Of a stretch of 64,000 nt of DNA, positions 20,301 to 35,300 are shown piece by piece. Both the position numbers and the translations under genes were made by a program. Positions within the stretch are counted from its first letter, which is position 1; the number at the start of each line of letters is the position of its first letter. The DNA is from Tetranychus cinnabarinus (Eukaryota > Arthropoda > Arachnida > Trombidiformes > Tetranychidae): positions 5,022,001 to 5,086,000 of the forward strand of contig WHVY01000006.1 of NCBI GenBank assembly GCA_022266195.1. Direction: 5' to 3'. A model generated the notes under the pieces. That model made no database searches. It was not told where the DNA came from and was given only the letters and a program-made list of their open reading frames with translations.

Positions 20301-23300
20301 AATCTCGACACAGGGAAAAAGAAATGCACAAACGAAAAATCGGTGTTTTCCAAAACTCACTTTATCAATGTAAATGAAATTTCGACAAAAAATCAAAGTT
20401 TAAGGTTTTGGACTAATTTTTCAAAATTGAATTCCACAGTTGAATTAAACTCGCATCTTACATGCATCATTTAACCGCTAAAATAAAGGTTCACTTTCCA
20501 AAAGTATTATTTCGAGTGAAAAATCGAAAAATTATGGCCGTCGATAGACGAAAGTCTCAAAATCTGATTTTGCCTTTCGTCAAAAACCATAAATTTGCAA
20601 CTTCACCGAGATTTTGAAAAATCTAAAAATGTCAAATTCGTTCTTAAATTTTTCATAAAAGAGGGGAACTTGTCTTGAACTCAAAAAAAGTCTAAAAAGT
20701 TATTGAAAGGTTCAGTTTCACATCAAAACTGAGTTTCATGTATATTTGGGACAAAGATTACTTTAATTTCGAATATTTTAAAGGACGATTCCGGAATAAA
20801 ATATCAGCAAAGTTACCTTTTACAACATTTAAACGTCATTAACAACAATTGATTCGAAAATTGGCAGTTCGATAAACTTCAGGCCCATCCTTTTTACTCG
20901 AACTTGGAAAACAAAAAACACAAAATTCCAAAAGGTGATTCAAAATACTGTTATGTTTAACCTGATAAGTCAGCTTTCGAGTGTTCAAGGTTAATCTACT
21001 TCCAAGTACAAATGTACTTTTGAAATGAATTGAATATTTGTGGATAAAATGCGCATTCAATCAGCATATACAGTATGTCAAGACAAGTAGCAAGGCTGGT
21101 AGGTGGAGATGTAAGATTTTATCTTTAATTATCTCTTCTGGTAGGCAAAAGCAATCAAAGTTGATTGTTTAAATTATTGATACGATGATTAAGCTCGAAA
21201 AAATGAAATCCTTTTCATTTCATTCTTAATATTTTTTTCAATCAACTCAATCAATAAAAGAAATTGATTTTCCCCCGAAAATCGGATTCCCGTGTTTACC
21301 AATTACGAAGATTGACAAAACTAAATTTTCATCATTTTACCTTTTCATATTTAAACCATTCTTAACCGTTGAAATAAAAGGATTACAAAGTTTAACAATT
21401 TCTTGTCATTGATCATTGATTGGATTAAATGTTAGGAATAAGCAAATGGATTGTGGGTTGACATGTTGAATAAACTATAGAGTTAAACAAATATCGATCA
21501 AAAACTGCTCTATTAATATATTGATTTGACGAAGTTTTTTGTTGATCTTTTTTGCCCCAAATTCAACTCTTTTATTTGTGGCCACAAATGAGTAGGAAAA
21601 GAGGGGAGAAAAGTCGAGTTTCAAGAGTAAAATAATGACAATGATGAGTCTTGATCGATTGAAAAATTGGCTTTCTTTTTACTTGGAGTAATTTTGTTCA
21701 GCTTTGGACATGAAAGTTGCTCAGCGATTGTTGATGAATTATGAAGCAAAAGTAAATGTAAAATTGTCAATAATTTTTAGAGGTAAAAGTTTGTAAATAA
21801 ATAATGTTGATCAAAAACTGAAAAGTGAAAACTGATGATGAAAAGAATCATCAATTGCAAGTTCATCAATCCTGAAATGTTCACATCAACATGATCAAAA
21901 CATTAACATCAACATGTTGATAATCATTAGTTTTATTTGATAAATAATAATATTTGTCTCCATCAACTTGTATCATTATTACATTTGATGATTTGGAGAG
22001 AAAAATATTTTTCTTCTTTTTTCGCTTCTCTTGACTGATATAAAATAATAATAATGATAAAACTGTGTTACCTTGTGATCATGAATGATCTTGTATCAAC
22101 ATTATTCAACAAGGAAGAGCGGTGAGAGAGAGTCAAAAAATTGAAAGACTTGAAGACATTTTAAAATGATTAAAATGCTAGTCATTTTCAAGTTTTCATT
22201 TTTTTCTCTGCTCATTTTGACGCTTCTCTAAAGGACCCTTACAAGGAGAGAGAGAAGAGAAAGAGGAAGATGAGAAGGATGAAGAGGATGATCACTCATT
22301 CTCACCTTAACATTCGACAATAAGACACAAGTTCATTCATCAATGACTACAACAGAGAGAGGAGCAAGAAAAAAATAGAATACCGAAAAAAAGGAAAAAA
22401 AAATTTCTTCAACTTTTTTTGTTTCTTCTGCAAATCTCACGAGATGTAGAGGCAAGTAGGAAGGGAAATTGATCCGAGTCAAGTCAATCCCTGGGTTGAG
22501 AGTACAACATTCCTGATCCCTTGATACGGTGTTTAGCCGTGATAATGTGACGTCTCAGGTTGTCACTGAGAAGGTGATGAAGATGGTAAAGATGGTGGAA
22601 CAAGGTGCAAGAGAGTCTCTTTCATCATTTGAATGATGATGCATCAGATCGATTAAGGTAAAGATTTCGAGAGGAAACTACGTATCAAAGGACAGCAACT
22701 TTTTTTTTCATCCCAAAAAGTGACTTATGAAAAGTGTAAAAATGTATTAAAACGACATCATTTTTATCAATTTACTTTTTTTCCATCCCTTTTCTGTTCA
22801 TCATCTTTTTTTCCTCATATGGTGACACTTTTTGTCTTCCCTATCCATTCATGTTAATTAGCCTTTTTCATCTTTTCTTTCTCTCTCTCTCTCTCTCTCT
22901 CATCTTGCTTCATCTTCTTCAAACAGCATTCATGTCACATAATTTTTGCATATCTTCTGTTACATTTCTCTCTAGTGTTGCATCTTCCAGTTTGGACGCA
23001 AAATTTATCATTTCCATGTTACTCATGAAGAAGACGCTTGTATAGGTCAAACTCTTTCATCCCTTTTTTTGCTTCTTTTTTTCGTCTTCCTTCATCCAAC
23101 ATCAATCCATTCTCCGCCTTCTCATCTTGCTCATGATCTACTGAGGATATTCAGGTTTACTTTTTTTTCTGCTTCTTCTTCTTCCAACTCATCATCATAT
23201 TATTTTCAAATAAATGCTCCTCATTACTGTAATATCACTTTTGATACCCTTTACATCATGACCCTTCAAATACGAAAAAATCCTTTCACTCTTCTCTACT

Positions 23301-26300
23301 CATTATTTTGCTCTTCATCCTTTACCTCATTTTGCTCTCTCACTCTCTTTTCCTTTGCATCAACTTTCCATCATTAAGATCAATTTTTTAACGAATCATT
23401 GCTTCATCACGCAGCATCCTTTTTTTGTGTATATTGAACCCTCTTCTTCAACCCTCTCCCACCATCATCATCTCTCCCTGTCTTTGTTTAATTTATCCTT
23501 TTGGGTCTCGCCAGGCTCATCTACCCATGTGTAACTCTTCATAAGCTTCTAATTCTTCAACATCGAAACTCTTTTTTTTCTCCTCTTCTTCATCTTCTTT
23601 TATCTTTTTTCCAATTTTGCATCTATTCCTCTTTAACCACCCACTTGCTTCCTCCCACTCTGCATCTCCACACTGAACTTTTGCCAAAGTACACTTTTAA
23701 TCTTGTTTATTTACTTTCATTCTCAAGCTTATTAATCAATTTTTTTCTTCATTTTTCCAAAAATGGTTCAGGTAAAAGCAACTTTTTTTACGAGCAAAAA
23801 AATCATTTCAGCTAATTACGATTCTCATGTATTTTTACTGGAAATGTTTCAATGCTTTTTCACAATTAATTTTGAAGTTTTTTTCGTTTTATCGAAAAAC
23901 TTTAGTTTCTTTTTTTTGTGGATAACATTGGTTTTAAAAGGATTGTCTGATTGTTTTACATTTCAAATGATAATTTAGTTATAACTCGATTCATATTCAA
24001 AAAGGTGACTTTTGAATCAATATTGAAAGGCAAGTTTACAGGGAAGCAAAACATGAAGTGAATATTGAAGGTGAAAATGAATTTAAAATTTTTCTCGATT
24101 CATGATGAATAACGAAGTGATGGGAAAGAGTGAGAGGACCAAAGAAAAAAAATAAATTGAAATTTGAGTGAAAAGATAAACAGGGAAGAAGAGAGGGAAA
24201 AAAAGAGGAATGAAAAAAGGGGTAAAATTGAAAGATAATGTTGAGTCAAATGCAAATATCTTGATGTATATTATAATTTAGTTACAAGCGCAAAGTGAAA
24301 AAAGAAGATAAAAAAATGACTGAACTGGGCTTTGGTAAAATGGTTTGGAATTGAACATTTTTTTCTTTTCTCTCTGTCAACCATTTCGTGCATGCAATTG
24401 ATAAAGGGATGCTCATGTTTGAAATGATGATGGTGATGAGGGAGCCAGGAAAAAGATGAAAGAATGGAAAAGATAGAAATGTAAAATTCTATCAAATCAA
24501 AAAGAAATTGAAATGAAGAGAAAAAAAGAAAAGAAAAAAATTTTTACCCTTTTCTTTCAATGGAAATGAAAAGCCAAAGAATGGATAAAGATGACGAGAA
24601 ATGTTTGACTGAAGAAAAAAAAAGTTTAAAAAAGTAAAGTGTTGAAGAATGTGAGGAAATTCATTCCAATATGATTATTATTATTCCATTTCGAGGATTG
24701 ACGGACAGAATTGGTTCATGGTTGCCATGGTTACCTAATGATCAAGTAAAGGATTATTTGCATCTTTTCAGTTGAACATTTCGATTATCTATTCCTATAA
24801 AAAGATTAGTCCAAAGTTTTTTTTTCTCCTCAAGACAAGATTTCGATGAAACTTTTTCCAAGTTTGCCATTTTCAAGGTTCTAATGCTTCTAGAGTACAC
24901 TCCGTACTTTCTCAGAAAATGGGGCAATTGACTCCAAAATTTTTCTTCATCTTCTGAAACTCCTGATTATCGGAATTTCCAAAAGTTTTTCGGGGAATTT
25001 TTCGGACATTTTTGCCGATTTTATATTTTGCTTTCTTTAGGGTTACAAGTTTATTAACAGTGAAAGCCGATGAAATCAGAACAATTTTCAGAATAAATTG
25101 GCCAGTTGCTAATCTTGTTGGCTTACACTAATCCGTTTTCAAAATGTTTGCGAGATTTTGGAAAGGATTTTTTTCGAATCGAAAATGAGTTCGCTCATTA
25201 AATTTTCAACAAATCGCATCGAATTTCAAATATTTTTCTATTCTTTTATTTTTCTATTTCAGTCATGATAAAGAATCCAATAAAATCCTCTTTCAACAGA
25301 AAAGTATCTTGGTAAGAACGTTTTTTATTTTTACTCGAACTTTTTGCAGATAATTTGATCAATAAAACCCTGAGCCCAATAGCACTAAAACTGTCGGAAA
25401 CATTTTGAAGAAGATTCCATTCATTTCGAAAAGTACTCGACTCCAAATTGACCCTTCATCTTGATTGCTCAGTCGTGCTCTAAAACATTTCGATCTTCGA
25501 AATTGATTTCTGAAAAAATATCTTTTCTCTTGACGATCAAAAGATTCAAATTTTGAAGTTTTCATTCATTTGGAGTAAAATTGTGACAGTCTTTCTCAAC
25601 TGATTGGAACCTTGAAATGGTTGAATTTGATTCTGCAAGCTTATTAGTGTTTGATGTAAAGGGTGAAAAAAGAGTTTCTTTTTTTCTCTCTCTTCCTTTT
25701 CTGCCAGAGCCTTTCTAGCCATTTACATATTCACCATGGATCGATATTTAGATTACACTGGTTTTGCTTCATTTGGAGCTTGATAAGTTTTTTTATTTTA
25801 CTCTGCTTTTTTTCACTGTTGCTGATGCTTTTGATGCTCAGGAAAGTTTTATCCGTATAACATGGCTACACTGGAATGAGTGAGAAAAGGTTTGACGACC
25901 ATGACGATCAATATAGTGAGACAAGTGAAAACCCAATGAGAGTAAAAAGAAGAGGAAAAAAAATTTCTCCAAGCAAAAAGTTTACCAGGAAGAAGAAGAA
26001 GAAGAAGAAAAGGGGAGAAAAAGAGTTTCAAGAGTGAGAGTAAAGGGTAGTTTAGTGGCACGATGATGAACAGGGAGACATTTTGATAGGCAAAGTAATG
26101 GAATCTTATGCATGCAAAAAAAGAGTTATAAAGAGTTTGCTTGGATAATGAGCACAACACAGCTACAGCAAGAAAAAAAGATGAGGAGCAAAAGGGAATG
26201 ATGAGGATCAAAGAGAAGGATGAAGATGAGAGCAAATAATAGTAATAATAATAACAATAATAGATGATTGTGATGAGTTAGTTTGTAGCATCTCTGGTTG

Positions 26301-29300
26301 AATATCAATAGAGAAAGATTCTCACAGGCAAGTGAAAGAGAAGATGAACAAGATGGAAAAAACGAAAGGATAAGGAAGATGAAGAGTAAGCGAGGTAAAA
26401 AGTTGTCATTGGAGAGCAAAGTAAAGGGATGAAGAGGAAGAAAAAATTAGAGGAAAAAGTACAAGTGGGAGGTGAAATGATTATGGAAGGGACTAAAGGT
26501 TTGAAGAAGGGAGGTAAAAGTGAGGAGGGAAAGGCAACAAACCTTTGGAATCCTTCCAAGTCATATAATTTGGAAAACCTTACAAAATAATTATCTCATT
26601 ATTGAACATTACAGAAGTTGGTTTTTTGTTCGGTTCAACATTTTTTTTTGCTCCTTTTCTCTCTTTTCAACGTTCACCAGTAATCAGGTTTAATTGTAAT
26701 AATCTAAATTGAAACGTGTGTTTGTTCATGTATCTGTTTTTACTGAATTTATAGAGTTGCACACTGGTTGGAAAAAAATGAACTTTCGATATTTTTCTAC
26801 TCATCAATTGCTTTCTCTTGTTTGGTCAAGATTTTGGTCATCGACTAGAGTTTTGGAGTTTTGAAAAGGAAATTACATTTGAAATGCAAATCGCACTTGT
26901 TTTGTCAGCTTTTGAAGTTCCAGTCGATTTTTTGATGAGTTTTTGTTTTTTGTTTTTTCCGTTCGTTTTAGCAATTTTAAAAAGTCATTGAATGGACAAA
27001 CCAATTTTTTAGATCTTTCTTCCCAAAAATCACTTTCGTTTTTTCGCGTAAGGCATTATCAACTTTAGCTCGTATAAAATCTAATGATTGGCCCAAAAAT
27101 GATTGTAGGTGCTGCTTAATGAGGCTCAAAGTTTTTAAGTCAATGGTCGAAATCAAGAGAACTGTTGATGAATCGAAAAATGTGTTTGATCATTGGTGTG
27201 TACCAACGAATAATAAGTTTCAGCTCAGTCAGTTCGGTCGGAGAAAGTGCAAAGTTTAACTGAAAATCAAATGCTTTGTTTTACAGAAACTGAAAGTTTT
27301 ATTACTCAAAATAAGTGCATTTTCTGGTTAATGTTCAAAATTTACAGCAGTGAACTGAGTTTCATAGAAAAAGCTACTTCCATAATTGAACAAAAGGCGA
27401 TGGAATTTTCAACTTTGAACTCAATTTTTTCGAAAACTGTTGATCGTAGAAATTTTTCTGTAACACTAACGGGCTCAGTTTTATACTGTTATCAAGTCTT
27501 GCAACTCGTAACTCGAAAGTCAAAGTTTTGTCCATAGTCCTTATTTTGTTCACAGTCAACCTGAGCTAGCCTAAACTAAAGTTATTGGAATACTCTATCA
27601 AACAATTCATTTATTGAACTAAAGAAATATATTTTGGTATTGATGGATAGCTGAGAATTAGCGCTTTTCCCTGATAGAGATTGAGCTATGCCCTAGACTG
27701 AATCGATTTTATCGATGTTTCTTAACTCGATTTTGAAATTTCCATCATATTACTAATTTTAATAATTAGTTGCTTGAAAATTTGAATCATAAACTCATAA
27801 GCCTTGCCGTTTTGAAAACGAATAATTTTAATAATGAAATTGAATTGAATCGAATTTCATCTTTTTTCATTTTCTTCGAGTTTGCTTGAAAGGAAAGTTG
27901 CAATGTTTTCAATTATTGCTTTTTGACATTCGATTTGCGAGATTTTACCTTTGCTTGTGAAAATGGGCAGACATTTGCTCACGAGAATTAATCTTTCCAT
28001 TAAAGGTACTTTACGCTTTAAAGCTCATTAGCTTGCCTAATCTACTAATCAACTCTATTGTTTAGATTGTGTTCAATGGACATTTTCATATTCAAGGTGA
28101 GTTTAGGTAAATTAGGAATAATAAAAGAGAGAGAAAATAATTTCTTTTTACTTTCATTCCTTGTTGCGTGATTATCTTATCAAAAATGATTAAAGGGAAA
28201 AGAAGAATAAAAACAGAGAGAGAGAAAAGTTTTTCAGAGTAAAATTTAAATGAATGGGTCAGGAAACAGTTTCAACATTTTGAAAAGCAATAACAACAAC
28301 AAACAATAACAGTAAACTATCACTTCTAATGAAGCAATATGATGGTAATAATAAATATGGCGAAGCAAGAAGAAGAAGAAGAAAAAAAATTTGAAGAAAA
28401 ACGCAAACTGGGAAATGAAAGCAGAAAAAAGTATTATTACTATTAAAATGAATAGTGGAAAAAGTACAGGACAGGGAAGGGGATTGGGAACTGGGAGTGA
28501 ATTTTGTGTGATAAGTTTATTCTTGATGATCATAAATGATGATGATGATGGTAATGATGATCTTTTAGAGAGAAAAGACTAAAGAAAAAAATGATTTCTT
28601 AAAAAACAAAACTTGAAGCCAAGACAAAGGTGGACTTGAAATGGGAGGGTAAAGGGGTGGAGATGCAAGGGGTGGGTGAGTGGATGGGGACACAAAAAGC
28701 GAGCGTGATTAAATTAGAGGATCATCTTTAGGACCAGATGACCTGATGCTATTAAAGAATATAAAATTTAAATTTCATTTTCTATTCACTTTTTTTTCTT
28801 CTCTTTTTTTTCCTCGTAACAAAGACATTGCGTTTCATTTTGATCATCATCATCAGAATCATGAATGTACTCCTCCTTTGCATCAAAACACCACCACTCC
28901 CACATGATCATCAGTTCTTGTTTCTTTTTTTCTTCTTTACTTTCAACTAGCCTTTTCTACTTTTCTTGTTGGCGACATTCTCTGATCATCTTATTAATTC
29001 CCTGGTTTCATTAGTTTACCTCTTCCACTGTGGATGCTTCAAGCTGGGAGTGAGAATCCCCTTAGCATCATCCTTCGTCTCTCTCTCTCCATCTTCTGTC
29101 TAACATCACTTACTCTAAATTATTGGATCAAACTGCAATCGATCCGTTTCTTCATTTAAACTACTTTTTTTATGCAAGAAAACCCTTTTCATCCTCATCT
29201 TCAACTCATCTCTTTATCTCTCCCACTCTCCTCCATCCCTGTGCTCACTCTTGTTAAACATCCAATTGCTTTAAACTCTTTCTCTTCATCTTCTTTCAAA

Positions 29301-32300
29301 TCTCATTTCTTTTCATTCGACCTTTTTTCTTCTTCTTCTTTTTTTACTCCTTTTTCAAATTGTTCATGTTCCTAGTAACCAATGGTATTCTTCAATGAAT
29401 ACCCTCTCACTGTGAATGTACCGCTCTACTGATTCACTGAATTCGCCATTTTTTCTTCTCACCCTTTTTTCTCTTCTTTTTTCATCATCATCATCATCAT
29501 CATTATTCTTTAGTCTCTTATTAGCCAATGGTGTTCTCATTTTTGTTCACTTTTTTGCTCTTCCATTCTCATCAACTTCTTTGTTCCTCATCACTTTTTT
29601 TTTATTCAAACTCATCATTCTTTTCCCCTCCCTGTTCATCAACCTTAACCATTTGTTTCTTGCTCCTTGTACTTCCTTCTTTTGTTTCCTCCTGAGCTTC
29701 ATTCAAGGCTGAAAAAGGATGGCAAAATTGAAATTCACTGATCACATCAAGTAGATAAATATTGGACCAAATGAAAGAGTAGTAAAAAAAGGCAAATGAT
29801 AATCATCATGCAATCTTCAATAATGAAGAAAAAAAGGTTGAACAAAAAAAAACGAATGTTAAAATGAATATCGAACAGCAAAAATGGACAAAAAATTTTA
29901 TTCACTTAACATGAGGCAAAGCCACAAAAAGAGAGAAAAGTTGAAAAAATTATTTTCCAATAAGAATGATAATCCAATTGAATGTTGAATTATTAACAGT
30001 TGTAATGGCAACAGGGTTGAAGCCTGGTTCAAAAGGTAGTAAAGGCAAGTTAATGTTCAATGAACCAAATACCATGAAAAGTCAAAAAGTTAACTCTTGT
30101 AAATACATAAATAAATATGAAAAAAGGTATCAAAAAAAGCACTAATAGGAAGATAAAGAAAAGTAATAAAAAAATATGAACATAAGTGTCGATTGGTTGA
30201 TGTAACTGAAGCCAAACATGAGCAAAAGTACCTTAGATGTGTAAACGATAATCCCTGGCATAATGATGGTAAAGTAGCAAATGGATAAATGGGCAAGAAA
30301 AGGTTATCTGTGATAGGAAATGTGAATAATGTTAACATAAGAAGGCTGATAATGACTGGGATTGGCTCATTGACAGGATAAGAACAGATAATGGAGAGTG
30401 TTAGATTACCAGGGCGGGTATCAAGTGGAGGAGTGTGAAAGTGAGAATAAGGCAAAAAAGTTGTTTTTTTTGTTTGAAAAAAAAAGATATTCTTTTCTCG
30501 ACATTTTGCTTCAACTTTTGCAGAATTTTCATCATGAATTTTGTTCTAACGGCCTCCGGAAATGAGTTTGCAAAACTATTTTCAACTTTCAACATTTCAC
30601 TTGACAGTTTCACAAATTGGTTAGTTTTGCCTTTTGCACACTTGATAATGATGATGATGATGATGCTGGGAGTGAATATTATTTTTGTCTTTTTTTTCGA
30701 CTTTTTTTCCTCATTCTTTTATCTTTTCTGGTCTTCCTTTCAATTGAACTCAATTGAGACACATTACTATACACAATCTAATCCTCTCTCGACCTGTGAC
30801 CTTTTAAATCTAATCTTGTTCAACGGATAGTGTTTATACATGTAAAACAAATAGTGTGCAAAGGAAGAAAAGAAGTAATAAAATTGGTAAAATTGTAAAT
30901 AAATTTAGCATTTTTTTTGCTCTTCTTTTCTTTGCTTTTGCCTTTAAAAAAAGTGGTTTTCCGTATTATTTTTACTCATTTTTTTTCTTTTCCTTTTTTT
31001 GGTTTTCTCTCAATTTTTATACACTTTGTGCTAGCTCTGATACTAGCAACACTTTTCACTGTTGGATAATGTTGATGTTATTTATTTGTTTGGTTGTTGA
31101 TGTGGTCACAGTAAGAGGAGGAGGTTTGGGCGGAGGAGGAGGAGGTTAAAGGAATACTGTTGTCAATTGATAAGTTTAAATAATATGATAACAGCAACGA
31201 AGAAACAGGGCAACAAATATCAGCTTCCTATTTACGTAAATTGTATTAATACACATTATTTAGTGATTCGTTTTTTTATACTTTCTCTCTGCTCTTTTTT
31301 GCCATCGCTGGCTTTTTTTCCTTGTGTTTTGGGTTTACTTTTTTTAAATTGCAATTTTCAAAAAACTCTTTTTCTTTCCCCTTCAAATACTTGTTCATCT
31401 TGCAGCTATTTACTGTTATTATCGGTTTTATTATTGTTTTCAATATTGTTGTTTTTATTAGGTTTGGGTTCATCATTTTTGTTGCGCCTAAATCAATCAA
31501 ATGTGAAATAAAACACATTTTTGGTGGTTAATTTTGTAATCAATTGAGTGTTTATCATTACTGTGCAAAAGAGTGGAAACAATAATTTACTTTTCGTATT
31601 TTTGAGCACTTAACTTGATGTTTAGCAAGTTTGTGTATTCGCAACAAAACGAGATTTTTGAGGTTTTTGGCAACTTTTAAGCAGAAATGAGTTTAACAAT
31701 GTTCAAGTAGTTTGTTTTGAATTGAACTTTTCATGCAAAGATTTGGAGAAAATTTCAAAGAAAATTTGCGGATCTTCGACGAAATTTTCCATCGTTTCTT
31801 TTGATGATACATTCTTTATTTTTGTACAGTAAAATTATCAAGTCTTCGAGTCTTGATTTCTTTGTAATTCAACAAAATTGTTATTGAAGGTTGAAGAAAA
31901 GTTGCCGTTCGAACTTGAAAACTAAACGATCAAGATCTGAAAATTTGTTGAAATCAGTCAGAGCTGAGTTCGATTTCGATTTGAACAGTTGTATAAGTTT
32001 TTTGATTACGATGTTTAACTTTTTATTTTCGAGGTAATATCAATTTTATTTTGTTGCATTTTGGGCATTTGAGACTCGATTTTATAAAATTTTAGACTTT
32101 TCTTTACTTTTATTTTATCGAGATTCAAGTCAATTTTTATTATTCAATGATTCAATGGTGAAATTTTATTCAGCTATTTGCATGCTTGGAATAAGGGAAA
32201 TGGTGAAATGTGATCGAAGGCATGAAAATTTATCGTTTGATTTACCAATTAATTTGACTTGCCACTTTCAATGGACCAACTTTTCCAATAACTTTGAATT

Positions 32301-35300
32301 TGGTCATTAGGTCTAAATTGCTATAATGTTAAGGCAACTTTGAATTTGCAACTAACAGAGTTTCCATTATCAACTGATATTGAATTTTGGCTCTCACCAT
32401 TATCACAGCTTGTAGCATGTCAACACTACTATTCATTTATTATCATTTCAAAACCGAAAAAAGGCAAGAGTAGAAAAAAATTACAAAAAAATCTTAACCA
32501 AGTGTGAACAATCCAAAATTTAGACTTGCAAAAAACCAGAAATGAGCATTTATTAATTTGATCTAAATCTGCCAAAATATTCTGAAAACAAAGAAAAAAC
32601 TAAATGAACAGAACAAGACAGAAAAAATTGAATAGGAAACCCTTGCCTTTGAAAGTCGCCATTTCATTACATTTTAATGGGAAAACAAAATACGAGGCCA
32701 ACTATGAGTAATCCCAAGTAATGTGATGGTTTAAAATGTGCAAACTGAAAGCAGGATAAAAAGGAAAGCTTCAATCAACTGGCCTTGAGGCTTGCAGCTA
32801 ATTTTTTTACTATGCAAAATAAAATTAATGAAAAAAAAGTAACGCAATGGAAACAGCTTCGATGGTTTGTACAAAAGGTTTAAAATTTCGCTTCCCCTTC
32901 CCTTATCTCTGCCCACTTCCCAGGGAAGGATTGAACAAAGCAAAATAAGATAAAAAACAAACGGGAGTTTTAACTCCCTGCAGCCTGGAGGTGAATTTTC
33001 CTTGCCTAACCTCATCTTCTTAATCATCCAACTTGACACTCTCCTCACCCTCTCCTTCCTCCCTGTCAAGGGATATTCATTAGTAGATATTGAACAAAAA
33101 TTTTAAAATTGACAGGGAATGATAACTATAACAATAACAGAACAGCAATAATGATAGTGATAGCAGACCTGATAACAGTCAAGGCTATAATAACAGTGAA
33201 AGCGATAGTAATAGCAACAACAATGATAATAAAATTATTGATAACATTACTTGGAGTGAGTCTTGGGAGGTTTTTCAGGTTTCTGTTCATTTTATCTTGA
33301 TTAGTGTTTTAAGATGTTGCCAAGATAATTTAATGAAAATGTTTGCTTTTGCTTCTCTATTGTTGAATCAATGCTTTCAGCTGTAACCATGACTGATTAT
33401 GTTTATGGTGCAAAAAAGGGTTAAAGTTGCTTAATATAGTGAAAAGTGCAAAGAGCATTGAGGAAAGGATACAAAGACAAAAGTGTTTTTTGTTCACTTT
33501 TTTTCTTCTTCTACTGTTGAAGCTGATAATTATGAGCATGTTGTTATTGACATTATTCAAGTTGCTCATGTTGATAATGACTACAATAATGATAATGATT
33601 AAGCTAATAAACATGTTTAAAATGGCAAGAATAAGATTTACAGATGAAAAATTGAGTTCATTTTGCTTTGCCTTTTCCTTGCGCCTTTTCATGCCACTTT
33701 GTTTTCCCTTATTATTCCAACACTTATTCATCTTTATTCTGATTCATTATCATCATTATCATCTTATTGTAAAATTAGCAAACTCCAAGACAACATTCAT
33801 TCCAAGTTATCAACTTGTTTACTAGCGTTATTATTTATACCAGTTAAGAGAATGCAATGAAAAAAGAAAAGAAAAATTGCAACAAGAATAACAAAAAAAC
33901 TAACAATGATAATGGCTTTTTTTACCTGTTATTTTGATGGAACATCAAAATTTTGATTTTCTCTCTTTTTCCCTCCCAGTTTCTCTTTCACCTGAATGTT
34001 CATTATGCAGATTAAATCTGCCATTATTTATCCACTTTATTTGCTAATAAACTTTCACCTTGTTTACCTTGTTTCAATTTGAATCCATAACATGTTCAAC
34101 ATGAAACAAAGTTTCCAGATTCTTAATTAGTCGACATTTTTCATTCCCTTCAAACACTCCCAATGATAGCGATAAACTTTTCCAAAGGAAACCTTTCAAC
34201 TCAACCTTCCCAATTTTCATTCCCAGTAAATTGATAAGATAATATTGAAATTCAATTGATGAGTTCAAGGTTGTGATTAAGTGTTCTCCATGAAAAAAGA
34301 ATGAAACACAAAAAAAAGATTATTAATGAGCAAAGAATTGAACATTGGTTAACATTTATTATAATTGTGATTATCAAGGACTGGGAGTTTTATGCATATG
34401 GCTGATAAAGGAAAGAAGATGAAAAAAGAAACTTTTATCTTTCATTTTTTTTCTTCTTGCATCTCATTTCATCGTGTAACATGGATGCTTCATGTAACTA
34501 TGGTGATGATGAAGGTAAAGCAGGAAAGGAAGAGAAGAGGAAGAAAAAACGAAGAAGAAAAAAAACTAAAAATGTTGATGAAGATGATGAGGATGGAGAT
34601 GAGGATGAAGAAAGTCTCGAGTGAAAGGATTGGTGTATGCTCGGTGTAACCAAAAAACAGTGTTGGGTTCAAAGGACTAAAAGAACGCCATTTTAATGCA
34701 ATTTTTTTCTCTCTTTCTCTTCTCTCTTTTATCCATTTTCATGTCTTGCATTTTTTTAGCCTCTTCATCATCCATTTTCTTGCATCGACTTCATTTGCTT
34801 ATTGGTTAAGCTTGAAAGGATGAGAGTGATGATGAAAAAAAGAAGAAGAAGATGAAGAATGGAGAAAAAATAATGATGAAGAAAAGTAAACATGAAAAGA
34901 AATTACCAGAAGAAAGAAAAAATTTCTTCTCTCTTTTCTTGGTCCAGGTCTTGCCTAATAAATGTGAATAATATTATCAATTATCATTGTAATTGAATTG
35001 CTCAGAATTGCCTTTTATTCATTGTCATTTGTTTCATTCATTTTCATGCGCTTTTCGTCGTGTTTTCATCAACTTTATTTTTACGATTTTTGTTGTTTTC
35101 ATTTTTTTGTGTTCGCCTTTCCACGAGTTTATAGTTTAAACCTTTTTTTTAGTGGAAACAAAATTGATAACAATTTGATTTGTTCAATAAAATATCTATA
35201 AAAAGCAAAGTAAATGATAATAATAATAGTAATAAAATTGAGATAAAACCATTGAGAAGTAAATAGGGTGAAGATGGAAAAGGATAAAAGCCTATTTAAA

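Noticed and set aside
25849..26559. Hydrophobic minus-strand frames resembling membrane proteins
   Set aside because: Leu/Phe/Ser content comes from purine-rich DNA read in reverse; no splice sites or family motifs.
27247..27537. 96-residue frame
   Set aside because: Composition is near normal but no splice signals, homologous motif or neighbouring exon supports it.
29480..29500. CRISPR-like or regular spaced repeats
   Set aside because: Only a plain CAT microsatellite; no repeat-spacer pattern occurs anywhere in the window.
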